Source: SIG480 sp045539475 (GTDB lineage Bacteria > Bacillota > Clostridia > Oscillospirales > JAAYXM01). From it: 64,000 nt of DNA. The notes below the pieces were generated by a model. It was given only the letters and a program-made list of their open reading frames with translations. It was not told where the DNA came from and did not search any database. Position numbers and translations under genes: made by a program. Position 1 is the first letter of the stretch; each line of letters starts with the position of its first letter. Where the stretch lies: assembly GCA_045539475.1 (NCBI GenBank), contig JAZQFJ010000003.1, forward strand, positions 1 through 64,000, written 5' to 3'. This document shows, one piece after another, positions 43,334 to 51,371 of this stretch.

Positions 43334-43537
43334 TTACTTGCCTTCGAGATGGTTGTTAAGCTTCTCAAGAAGTGCGTCAACGTCTACGCCGTGAACTGCG
43401 CAAGCCTGCTCAAGAGTTTCTCCTCTTGCAGACGGGCAGCCGAGGCAGTGCATTCCTATCTCAAAAAAGTAAGGAGCGCAGGTAACGTCGATATCAAGAA
43501 TATCACCGATAATGGTGTCCTTTGTAATCTTTGCCAT
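43334..43537 (-). CDS. DUF1858 domain protein
   Basis: 67-residue small protein. Whole length is the DUF1858 domain: an N-terminal KITKDTIIGDILD segment, FFEIGMHCLGCPSARGETLEQAC with a CxxC-type pair, and a helical end. Members often stand alone or precede redox proteins, and the Cys pair suggests a metal or redox role. Start 43537 is chosen for AAAGGATG upstream. Confidence 0.88.
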   Translation of the reverse strand: MAKITKDTIIGDILDIDVTCAPYFFEIGMHCLGCPSARGETLEQACAVHGVDVDALLEKLNNHLEGK

Positions 43538-43595
43538 GACCGTATCATCCTTTCGCATATTGATATACTTATTATATATCTATACTCCGCATTTT

Positions 43596-44285
43596 TCAAG
43601 AGGATTTTTTATTTTTCTTCGCTTTGATTTCTCCATGCAAAAACGAAAGTGCATCCGCAAGAGTTCCGACGCGGTCAATAAGACCTATTTCCACCGCTTC
43701 TTTTCCGTAAATGACTGTTCCGACATCCGTTGCAAGCTCGCCTACCTTTAGCATATATTCCCGGAATTTCTCTGCCGACATATTCGAGTTTCGTTCAACA
43801 AAGCCTGTTATTCTGTCCTGAACGCGCTCAAAATAATTAAAAGTCTGCGGTGCGCCGACTACAACGCCGCTCATGCGAACAGGATGAATGGTAATGGCAG
43901 CAGTCTCCGCGATTATAGAATGCTTTGCCGCAACGGCAAGGGGTACGCCGATTGAATGTCCGCCTCCAAGGATAAGAGATGCCGTAGGCTTTGTCATACC
44001 TGCAATAAGCTCTGCAATGGCAAGTCCTGCCTCAATATCGCCACCGACGGTGTTGAGCATAATCAGAAGTCCGTCAATATCATCGTTCTCTTCCACCGCG
44101 GCAAGAGTGGGGCATATATGCTCGTATTTCGTCGTCTTTGTGTCGCTTCCGAGCACGGTGTGCCCTTCAATCTGACCTATTATCGTTATGCAATGGATAT
44201 TTCCGAAGCGGCTTTTCGTCACAATCGAGCCGGTTTCTACTATATCCTCGCGAGTTTCCTTTTTGTTTTCACTGTTATCCGCCAT
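43596..44285 (-). CDS. tepA: ClpP-class protease TepA (translocation-enhancing protein)
   Basis: 229-residue member of the ClpP/crotonase superfamily, related to Bacillus TepA, a cytoplasmic protease linked to secretion or spore germination. The fold is shown by GLLIMLNTVGGDIEAGLAIAEL, the nucleophile in LGGGHSIGVPLAVAA and the His in ITIHPVRMSG. Start 44285 follows GGAGG by ten bases; an upstream in-frame extension to 44372 lacks a ribosome site. Confidence 0.9.
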   Translation of the reverse strand: MADNSENKKETREDIVETGSIVTKSRFGNIHCITIIGQIEGHTVLGSDTKTTKYEHICPTLAAVEENDDIDGLLIMLNTVGGDIEAGLAIAELIAGMTKPTASLILGGGHSIGVPLAVAAKHSIIAETAAITIHPVRMSGVVVGAPQTFNYFERVQDRITGFVERNSNMSAEKFREYMLKVGELATDVGTVIYGKEAVEIGLIDRVGTLADALSFLHGEIKAKKNKKSS

Positions 44286-44355
44286 TTGCAAACAACCTCC
44301 GAGATTTTTTGTTAGTTTCTGCAAAAAAGCGGAAATAATACGCGGAATGAGGGGA

Positions 44356-44526
44356 TTAGCTGTGCCTATCAAGCGCAGTTTTTATGTTTGCCGTTTCGAT
44401 ATGGCTCATATGCGTTACAGATATTCCTACTTTTTCTGCTAATTGCTCCTGAGACATTCCATGAGCCTTGCGATATTTGCGTATTCTTTGTCCTATCTCA
44501 TAATAATTCAAGAAAACCACGTCCAT
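44356..44526 (-). pseudogene. Truncated XRE-family regulator (N-terminal half)
   Basis: 56-residue minus-strand frame from ATG 44526: an XRE helix-turn-helix with YEIGQRIRKYRKAHGMSQEQ, then LAEKVGISVTHMSHIETANI, ending in an unrelated tail (KTALDRHS) where the family normally continues for 40-80 more residues. Probably a decayed gene at the edge of the AT-rich island. Confidence 0.65.
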
Positions 44527-44541
44527 TCAGTTAATTTATAC

Positions 44542-44570
44542 TTGAATTGTATAGGTAATTGTGTTAGAAT
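44542..44570 (+). promoter_or_regulatory. Promoter of the SLH-VWA-lipase gene
   Basis: TTGAAT (44542-44547), 17 bp spacer, TAGAAT (44565-44570). Confidence 0.6.
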
Positions 44571-44576
44571 CAAATA

Positions 44577-44720
44577 AGCTGTATAGACTATTTTATATCC
44601 ATATAGTTAAAATTAAACTTGCTGAGCGAACGGAAAATGCTAAAACTTATAGGAGGGAGGATTAGAAGAAATAAGCGTAATCCAGCCAGCTCAACAAAAA
44701 TATGAAAGGATGAAATTTAA
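44577..44720 (+). other. Long 5' leader of the SLH-VWA-lipase mRNA, possibly structured
   Basis: About 144 nt between the promoter and the start codon. It includes a hairpin GGATTA/TAATCC (44668-44692) after a purine run (GGAGGGAGGATTA), and GAGC/GCTC segments that could close a larger fold. I could not match it to a known riboswitch signature. GAAAGGATG is the ribosome site. Confidence 0.4.
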
Positions 44721-47700
44721 ATGAAAAGATTAACCAGTATATTCTTGGTGCTTGCAATGCTTTTGACACTTGCACCTATGAATATTTTTGCGGCTGAAGC
44801 TGAAAATACTGTTTTTTCTGATATGAAGGAAACAGATTATTATGCACAAGCTGCAACAGCATTAGAACAGTTAGATATTTTGGCAGGTTACCCTGATGGA
44901 ACATTTGGGGCAGAAAAATCTATCACAAGAGCTGAGATGGCGGCTATTGTTTGCAGAATGATAGATAAAGAAGCAGATGCAGAAAAAGCAAAAGGTGAAA
45001 CTATCTTTGATGATGTGAAGGCTAACCACTGGGCAAGCGGTTACATAAATATCGCAGTACAGGAAAGCATTATTGACGGATACGGCGACGGAACATTCCG
45101 CCCCGAAGATAATGTAAAGTATGAAGAAGCAATCAAGATGGTTGTTTGTGCACTCGGCTTTGCCGACGGCGCAGTAAGCGAGCCCGCCGACTGGTCTAAG
45201 GTATATCTTGATATAGCTAAAGAAAAAGCGATTACTACAAAGCTTCTTGGCAAAAAAGGTGAGCCGGCAACTCGCGCTGATATCGCTGTTATGACATATT
45301 CGGGAATTCAGGCAAAAGAGACTCCCGAGAAAAACGAAGAGGAAAAAGAGGATTCAAACTTTAACGCGAATGATAAGAATATAGCAAGTCTCCCAAGTGG
45401 AGGAAGAGGCCCGTCGGCTCCGTCAGGACCGGCACCAACTCCGGATGATGGAACCTTCGTTGTTTCATTTGATTTGAATTATGAGGGTGCAACCGGTACT
45501 CCGGCAAGCCAAAATGTAACCAAGGACGATTGTGCAGTAGCACCTGCGACACCGGAAAGAGAAGGTTTTGCTTTCGTTGGATGGTATGTAGATAATACAT
45601 ATGCTGAATTATTCAATTTTGCTACTCCCATTACTAAGACATATACACTTGTTGCAAGATGGGTTGATATGGCCGATACAACAGACACAGATGGTGACGG
45701 TTTAACAGACCCTGTTGAAGAGTTCTATGGAACTGATAAAACGAAGGCTGATACTGATGAAGATGGGCTTACAGATTTTGTTGAAATAAATTCTTCAAAC
45801 ACTAATCCTTTGGTTATAGATTCAGACGAAAATGGAACAAATGATGCTGATGAAGATTTTGATGAAGATAGTTTGATTAATCTTCAAGAACAAACAAATA
45901 ACTGCAATCCGTATTCTAATGACACTGATATGGACGGTTTAACAGATGCTGATGAAATAAATGTCCATAATACAAAACCGGATGTAGAAGATACAGATGA
46001 AGATGGACTTGTAGATGGCGATGAAATAGAATTAGGACTTAACCCTCTTGTTCAAAAAACAGACGGAGAAACATTAGACTCTGAAAGAACTTTTGTACAA
46101 ACATTGAGTACGGATAATATTTCTGACACTCTTTTATCAGCAGACAACGCTGCAATTCCTTCTTTAAATATGAATGTTGCAGGTAATGTTGATTCTAATA
46201 CAACAATTACTACTGCTGATGATGAAGCATTGACAACAAATAAGTCAGTTGTCGGTGCGCCAATTTCAATTAGCACAACAGCTGATATGTCTGCCGGAGA
46301 ATCTACTATTAGTTTTGATATAAGCGGTGGAGTATCACCGTTCGCTTTGATGTCTGTTGAAGACGAAGAAGAAACAAGCCAATATTTAATTTGCAAATAC
46401 TCTGAAAATGAAGAAAACACAGAGTTTGAACCTTTAGACACATCATATAACAATGGGATTCTTAGTGCTTCAATAGATAGCGAGGGTACATATTTTGTTT
46501 TAGATACTGAAAGTTTCCTTACTAACTTGGGCATATATCCATTGGATTACTTTGAAGAACCCTCTCCTATGATGTTAATGAGTCTGCATGAAGAAGATGC
46601 TGAAGAAAAAATAATTATTCCACATGAACCTAAACATATTAGAAAAAGAAATGCTAATAAAAAACAAGACCTTTCTGCGGCACCAATGATGCTTAGTTCA
46701 GTAGAAGAACTCGAAGAAGAGCTTACTTTAATGTCAGCTTCTACAATAGGAACAAGAGCTCAGGCAGATATTGTGTTTGTAATTGATGTAACCGGTTCTA
46801 TGGGCGGTGCAATAGACAATGTTGCTACTAATGTAAATAAATTTGCTGATGATTTAGTGAATAAATATAAGATTAATGCAAATTTTTCGGTAATTGAATT
46901 CCAAGATATTACATGTGATGGGTTAGATAGTACAATACAGCATAAAAACGGAAGTAGCAGTTGGTGGAACGCACGTTCTGTTAATTCGTTCAAAAACGAA
47001 ATTAATAATCTTTACCTTGGATATGGTGGTGACTGGGCAGAAACCCCAATTGATGGTCTTGCTATGGCCAGAAATCTAGTTTCTTCATCCTCAACACAGA
47101 AATTTTTTGTTCTTGTTACAGATGCTCCTTATAAAGAATATAATCAGTATGGTATTAAAAATATGGAAGAAATGATCAATCTTCTTGTTTATGATGATAT
47201 CAATGTATCAGTCATCACAGATGATTGGAGCGACTACGAAGAATTAGAATATGATGTTGTTGGTTATTATTTTATAGAAGAAGAATATGATCGTTGGAGA
47301 GTTGATGTATATTATGATTCTGACAGCAACAAGTATTTCTATCTCGAATATGATTATGATTACGAAACAGGTAGAGAAACATCTTCAAAAGTTTATATTG
47401 ACAAGTCAAAAGTAAAATTTGAGGTTTATGTTGGCGTCATAGAAACAGATTATGGTCATTACGAAGTATATCACAATGTGGAAACAGATAAATATTACTA
47501 TTTTAAATGGTCATATGATTATGAAACTGATACAGAATTATATGAAGAAATTGAAATATTAGATACATCTGCTATTATTTTTGAAGAAGATGGTAAAGTT
47601 TCAGGCTATAAAGATTTGTATGAGAAGACCGGTGGCGTATTTGGTAATATTTATGACTCCTCTTTCTCAACAACATTAGATGAAATTGCCGGAATGATTG

Positions 47701-48782
47701 ATGTTGATGTTAATGATGGTTCTTGGGTAGTCCTTGACAATTATGAAATTGTACAATTAGATGAAGCTCCAACATTAGGAAGTACCGCTGATAGCGATAA
47801 AGATGGTGTTAAAGATATAGATGAATTAAAAACATCAACAAAAAAAGATGTTAGATTGTATATAGAAACATATTTAACATCAAGAGGGTTAACTTATGAA
47901 GAGTACCTTGAAAAAGGAGGGTCCTCACATATAGATGTGTATTCCTTTAAGTCACATCCTAAGAAAATTGACACAGATGGAGATGGAATTAAAGATAAGG
48001 ATGACCCTAAGCCAAGATACTTCAATGTTACTGATAGACACCTATCTATGTTTGCTAAATTAAGTTATTCTACAAAAGATATCAAAGATAACAAATCCTT
48101 TGATAAAGATGCGTTAGGGTATGCAAAACTAAGTGAATTGAATGGTTGGAAACTAGTTGATTCATATATAATTGGCACAAGCTCTAAAGGAAAGGAACTT
48201 TTCTTTGCGGCTAATACATATCAAAACACCAACACAAAAGATGTGGTAGTTGCATTTAGAGGAACTGACGATGGTTGGGATTGGTTGGAAAACCTTGTTA
48301 TTTATCCTATTCCGTGGACATCTCACCCACAAGCAGTGGATGCCGAATTGTACATAAATAAGATAGCCAAAAAGTACAGCAGTAAAATATATATTACCGG
48401 ACATTCATTAGGTGGATATCTTGCTGCATACGCTACTGGTGCAATATCAAACACATCAAATAAAGATAAACTTGCAAAATGTACAATTTTTAATGGTCTT
48501 GGTATGGATTTAACTGCTCCTAAGGAAATAAAAAATGGATTAAAATCAAGTAAGTCTAAAATTTCTAATTACAGAATTAATGATGATTTAGTGTCCATTA
48601 TTGGAACGCATTACGGAACAGAATATCCAAAATACGATCTAATTTGGGATGTTGCTGTCAAATATGGGTTAGATGATATAAAATGGTGGGAATATGCAGG
48701 AGCAATGCAAACCTCATATGTAAAAGCGGTACATGATATGCGAAACTTCTTTGCGTATTCTGAGCTTGGAAGTAGATATTAA
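44721..48782 (+). CDS. SLH-anchored VWA and class-3 lipase mosaic surface protein
   Basis: 1353-residue exported protein. Signal peptide 1-24. SLH repeats at about 33-75, 97-140 and a degenerate third to 205 anchor it to the wall. An InlB/Listeria-Bacteroides repeat (about 245-315, FVGWYVDNTY) is followed by thrombospondin-3-like calcium repeats (about 320-450, DTDGDGLTD). Around 684-890 is a von Willebrand A domain with MIDAS motif D689-V-T691-G-S693, interrupted by a Tyr/Asp-rich insertion. More calcium repeats (1023-1095) precede a C-terminal alpha/beta hydrolase of the lipase-3/Mbeg1 type (about 1100-1345), with VAFRGTDDGWDW, G1227-H-S1229-L-G-G, D1288/D1289 and H1338 as probable triad. 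The SLH part has host-like codon use, the rest is AT-rich. The stop overlaps the next start. Confidence 0.9.
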   Translation: MKRLTSIFLVLAMLLTLAPMNIFAAEAENTVFSDMKETDYYAQAATALEQLDILAGYPDGTFGAEKSITRAEMAAIVCRMIDKEADAEKAKGETIFDDVKANHWASGYINIAVQESIIDGYGDGTFRPEDNVKYEEAIKMVVCALGFADGAVSEPADWSKVYLDIAKEKAITTKLLGKKGEPATRADIAVMTYSGIQAKETPEKNEEEKEDSNFNANDKNIASLPSGGRGPSAPSGPAPTPDDGTFVVSFDLNYEGATGTPASQNVTKDDCAVAPATPEREGFAFVGWYVDNTYAELFNFATPITKTYTLVARWVDMADTTDTDGDGLTDPVEEFYGTDKTKADTDEDGLTDFVEINSSNTNPLVIDSDENGTNDADEDFDEDSLINLQEQTNNCNPYSNDTDMDGLTDADEINVHNTKPDVEDTDEDGLVDGDEIELGLNPLVQKTDGETLDSERTFVQTLSTDNISDTLLSADNAAIPSLNMNVAGNVDSNTTITTADDEALTTNKSVVGAPISISTTADMSAGESTISFDISGGVSPFALMSVEDEEETSQYLICKYSENEENTEFEPLDTSYNNGILSASIDSEGTYFVLDTESFLTNLGIYPLDYFEEPSPMMLMSLHEEDAEEKIIIPHEPKHIRKRNANKKQDLSAAPMMLSSVEELEEELTLMSASTIGTRAQADIVFVIDVTGSMGGAIDNVATNVNKFADDLVNKYKINANFSVIEFQDITCDGLDSTIQHKNGSSSWWNARSVNSFKNEINNLYLGYGGDWAETPIDGLAMARNLVSSSSTQKFFVLVTDAPYKEYNQYGIKNMEEMINLLVYDDINVSVITDDWSDYEELEYDVVGYYFIEEEYDRWRVDVYYDSDSNKYFYLEYDYDYETGRETSSKVYIDKSKVKFEVYVGVIETDYGHYEVYHNVETDKYYYFKWSYDYETDTELYEEIEILDTSAIIFEEDGKVSGYKDLYEKTGGVFGNIYDSSFSTTLDEIAGMIDVDVNDGSWVVLDNYEIVQLDEAPTLGSTADSDKDGVKDIDELKTSTKKDVRLYIETYLTSRGLTYEEYLEKGGSSHIDVYSFKSHPKKIDTDGDGIKDKDDPKPRYFNVTDRHLSMFAKLSYSTKDIKDNKSFDKDALGYAKLSELNGWKLVDSYIIGTSSKGKELFFAANTYQNTNTKDVVVAFRGTDDGWDWLENLVIYPIPWTSHPQAVDAELYINKIAKKYSSKIYITGHSLGGYLAAYATGAISNTSNKDKLAKCTIFNGLGMDLTAPKEIKNGLKSSKSKISNYRINDDLVSIIGTHYGTEYPKYDLIWDVAVKYGLDDIKWWEYAGAMQTSYVKAVHDMRNFFAYSELGSRY

Positions 48783-49153
48783 TGAAAAATTATTTGATAT
48801 GGCTGAAAATAAAAATTTTTATAGTATTTTGTATTGAAGTCTGGTTAATGATTGATATTAATATTCCAAGTTTTATATCGCAAACGGCATATATTGTAAT
48901 ATTGGGAAGCGTTTTATTGCTTAATATTGTTAAATTGGCACTGCTGATTAAAGAAAAGAAGGCTGGTTATATTTTAACAATTTCTACAAGTGCTGTTTTT
49001 TGTTTATTTGTGTGCATTTGGAGTATCTTTGCATTCTTTATGGCAATTTATAAACCCATATTATTTTTCTTAATATTTGCTATTGATTGTGCGACGATAA
49101 CTTATAATGCATACATAATATATCATTTAAAACAAAATATAAAACACAATTAA
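48782..49153 (+). CDS. Four-helix membrane protein, possible immunity partner
   Basis: 123-residue integral membrane protein with helices at about 4-26, 33-56, 63-88 and 92-114, short loops and a basic end. I recognise no family. Its ATG overlaps the TAA of the lipase protein by one base (TAATG) and there is no separate ribosome site, so it is made only by coupling to that protein. A small membrane protein coupled to a secreted protein with a C-terminal enzyme domain is the usual layout of effector/immunity pairs; a chaperone or export helper is the alternative. Confidence 0.8.
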   Translation: MKNYLIWLKIKIFIVFCIEVWLMIDINIPSFISQTAYIVILGSVLLLNIVKLALLIKEKKAGYILTISTSAVFCLFVCIWSIFAFFMAIYKPILFFLIFAIDCATITYNAYIIYHLKQNIKHN

Positions 49154-49157
49154 CTAT

Positions 49158-49192
49158 AATATGGGTAATGTTGAAAAAGCATTGCCCATATT
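49158..49192 (+). terminator. Terminator of the lipase operon
   Basis: Arms AATATGGGTAATG and CATTGCCCATATT (one mismatch), followed by TTCTTTTTT, 5 nt after the membrane-protein stop. Confidence 0.85.
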
Positions 49193-49651
49193 TTCTTTTT
49201 TAAGGCTATTTAAACCCATCAAAATCATAATAAATAATTCATAAAATAACTGCATAATATAACTAATTTTATCAAAATGGCTTGAATGTAGCGCTCACTG
49301 AATATGCAAATTTCAAATTGATAATATAATTAAAATTTCTCAGCTCATATATAGCAAGAAAAGGTAACTCAGTTTTACCCGAATTACCTCTCTTTAAAAG
49401 TTTAGCATTTCATCGTCATAGTATTCTTACCCTTATCATTTGTAAGAGAACCATAACTGCATGATTATATTTTAGAACAGAGCGATCTTTTTGTCAAAAC
49501 TATACCGCCCAACAAGACGATATATCAAAATTGCCATATGAACAATTTTTTTGAATGGCTTGAATTCCACTCTGAATTATACGTCACTTTCTGTAATCTT
49601 GTGTAAATACACAAAATTATTGAACTCAACATATAAAATACTCAAAAGTCA
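49193..49651. other. AT-rich stretch without recognisable genes
   Basis: No open frame of interest on either strand. Two short similar segments around AATGGCTTGAAT (near 49278 and 49553) are the only repeats I see. Probably degraded accessory DNA. Confidence 0.5.
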
Positions 49652-49753
49652 ATGACAGAGTATTGTTCTAATGATATACGCAAAGCGCAGGTAAATGTGG
49701 TCATAAGTCTTGCCAAAGCATTGGGATGCGAGGTTGAAGATTTAATCGACTGA
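49652..49753 (+). pseudogene. C-terminal remnant of an XRE-family regulator
   Basis: 33-residue frame ending DIRKAQVNVVISLAKALGCE then VEDLID. This is the usual end of short clostridial XRE proteins (DIRKAS...LAKALGCSVEDL) without the helix-turn-helix. It appears to come from a different XRE subfamily than the fragment at 44356. Confidence 0.6.
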
Positions 49754-49812
49754 TTAAAGGGATGAATTTGCCCTTAGACCAGGCTTTGTGTTTAGATAAC
49801 AACTTTATCATT

Positions 49813-50769
49813 TTAAATAATTTCCCCTTCCAAAACCGATATTCTTTCATCAATAAGCTTTTCAAGCGCGGCTTTCATATCCTCCGGCATAAATGAGTCC
49901 TTGCACATTGCTATATACTTATCGCGCATGCGGCAAACTTTACCTATCATCTTTTCTGCGGATTTTTGTGGTATTCCTATTGTTTCTGCGAAAATCATAA
50001 AATCTTTTCGACGGATATTTTGTTTTTTCCCGTTAAGGCTCAGCGCAAGCTGTTCTTTATCGTCCGGAATAACAATGTTAGTGGAAAGCATATCATAAGC
50101 TGAGGACAGCACGTAATTATTGCTTCTTTCCGATGTTTCAATCAAAGAAAAATTTTTCAGATGCATATCAGAATTTCCAACAGCAAACGAAAAAACTATT
50201 CTAAGAAACAGCTCTGTGATATCCAGACCTTTAGCAGAAGAATGCGCAGCGATGATTTTGCCGCAACGCTCATAAGAGCCGCGGTATTTATCCTCCGTCA
50301 ATCTCCCGTCAAGCTGGCAGAAGTCCTCCATTGCAAGCATTTGTCCGTCCTCACGGTCAATACGCTTTGTTATATACGCGAAAGAATTTTCCTGAGACGG
50401 CAAACGAAGCAAAGCATAAGGCACGGTTTTTATCCCACTGATTTTCGCCATGCTCATAATGGCATACTCCATTTCAGGCAAGGCTGCATATTCATCAGTC
50501 TGCGGCTTGAGAATGTACCCCGTCGGATAATTTACAAGCGTCAAGCGCGGGGTATTGTCCTTAGAAAGATGAAGCGACAGCTTTTTCTGGACTCCCGGAA
50601 CTGTAAAACCCTTGTTCGTGCTATCAATCGCAATCCGATTTAAAACTTCTTTTGAAGCATCAATATCCGGAAACTCAGCAGTTCCGAAGAAGGCCTTGAC
50701 ACAGGATATATGCCAACCGTGAGAGGCCCCGGCACGCATCTCCTTTCCGCAGCACAAACATCTGCTCAT
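49813..50769 (-). CDS. hipT: HipT-like serine/threonine kinase toxin (HipA C-terminal)
   Basis: 318-residue HipA-family kinase lacking the N-terminal subdomain, as in tripartite HipBST systems, whose E. coli HipT phosphorylates tryptophanyl-tRNA synthetase. An N-terminal Cys/His knuckle (CLCCG...C23) is followed by the Gly-rich loop T56-V-P-G59-V-Q, in which the autophosphorylated serine position is threonine. K88 in YILKPQ, the catalytic loop D201-M-H-L-K-N206 and metal-binding D226 (SAYDML) complete an apparently active kinase. Start overlaps the hipS stop by 4 nt. The target here is unknown. Confidence 0.9.
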   Translation of the reverse strand: MSRCLCCGKEMRAGASHGWHISCVKAFFGTAEFPDIDASKEVLNRIAIDSTNKGFTVPGVQKKLSLHLSKDNTPRLTLVNYPTGYILKPQTDEYAALPEMEYAIMSMAKISGIKTVPYALLRLPSQENSFAYITKRIDREDGQMLAMEDFCQLDGRLTEDKYRGSYERCGKIIAAHSSAKGLDITELFLRIVFSFAVGNSDMHLKNFSLIETSERSNNYVLSSAYDMLSTNIVIPDDKEQLALSLNGKKQNIRRKDFMIFAETIGIPQKSAEKMIGKVCRMRDKYIAMCKDSFMPEDMKAALEKLIDERISVLEGEII

Positions 50770-51095
50770 TCCTTTTCCCCCCTTACAATAACATTCCCTA
50801 TAGGATCCTTACAGGCAACAAGCAGCAAACCAAAACGGTCTTTGCGGTCAAGCTTCCAGTTGTTGCTCACAACATCAAGAAGCCAGCCTTCGGGAATGAG
50901 CCCATCAAAAAAGGCAAAAAGCGTTTTGGAAGTATACTCTTCTTTTTGCAAAGGCAAGGTTAAGCTTACCGCCGTGGAGAGTTCGCTATCGAGATATGCG
51001 CTGTCATAAGCAAACGAATATCCCGCATCAGTTTCCTTCAAAATTCCTGCAAAGGTGTCCCGTACATATACATACGCGGTTCTGTATGCATCCAT
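50766..51095 (-). CDS. hipS: HipS-like protein (HipA N-terminal subdomain as separate gene)
   Basis: 109-residue protein equal to the HipA N-terminal subdomain 1 (Couple_hipA): YVYVRDTFAGILKETDAGYSFAYD, LSLTLPLQKEEY-like strand (here VSLTLPLQKEEY) and FFDGLIPEGWLLD. In the E. coli HipBST system this small protein, not HipB, neutralises the toxin. It overlaps hipB by one base and hipT by four, so the three proteins are made in a coupled chain. Confidence 0.88.
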   Translation of the reverse strand: MDAYRTAYVYVRDTFAGILKETDAGYSFAYDSAYLDSELSTAVSLTLPLQKEEYTSKTLFAFFDGLIPEGWLLDVVSNNWKLDRKDRFGLLLVACKDPIGNVIVRGEKE

Positions 51096-51295
51096 TAATC
51101 ATCCTTCCTTCCGGGAACTGCCATCATGCCAAACATTGAAAGAGCCTGATTGACCTTATCCATTCGCACAGTCTCTTTTCCTCTCTCAAGTTCGCGGACA
51201 AAACGCAAGCCGAGACCGCTGCGTATGGCAAAATCCTCTTGGGTAAGCCCTGCTTCTTTTCTTTTTTGTTTGATAAATTCAGCAATTGTATTCAT
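51095..51295 (-). CDS. hipB: HipB-like XRE DNA-binding protein
   Basis: 66-residue XRE helix-turn-helix (FIKQKRKEAGLTQEDFAIRS, then LRFVRELERGKETV) acting as repressor of its operon and structural partner of HipS and HipT. Only six bases separate the -10 box from the ATG at 51295, so the mRNA probably starts at the start codon itself (leaderless). Confidence 0.9.
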   Translation of the reverse strand: MNTIAEFIKQKRKEAGLTQEDFAIRSGLGLRFVRELERGKETVRMDKVNQALSMFGMMAVPGRKDD

Positions 51296-51301
51296 ACCTC
51301 A

Positions 51302-51365
51302 ATTATACACCCTATCGGGTACAATGTCAACCACTTTCGTTGTAAATCGTACCCGATAGGGTGTA
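51302..51365 (-). promoter_or_regulatory. hipBST promoter with 17 bp inverted operators
   Basis: Consensus TTGACA (51330-51325), 17 bp, TATAAT (51307-51302). The arm TACACCCTATCGGGTAC (51306-51322) fills the spacer; its perfect complement GTACCCGATAGGGTGTA is at 51349-51365, 26 bp away. Each arm contains its own ACCC-4-GGGT palindrome, so two HipB dimers could bind. Confidence 0.85.
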
Positions 51366-51371
51366 AACATT

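Noticed and set aside
44577..44720. c-di-GMP or c-di-AMP riboswitch in the surface-protein leader
   Set aside because: Conserved core sequences of these classes are not present; kept only as an unassigned leader.
45690..46070. Repeated GATACTGATGAAGATGG-type DNA as a tandem repeat or CRISPR
   Set aside because: The repeats encode thrombospondin-3-like calcium loops with variable spacing; no constant repeat/spacer structure.
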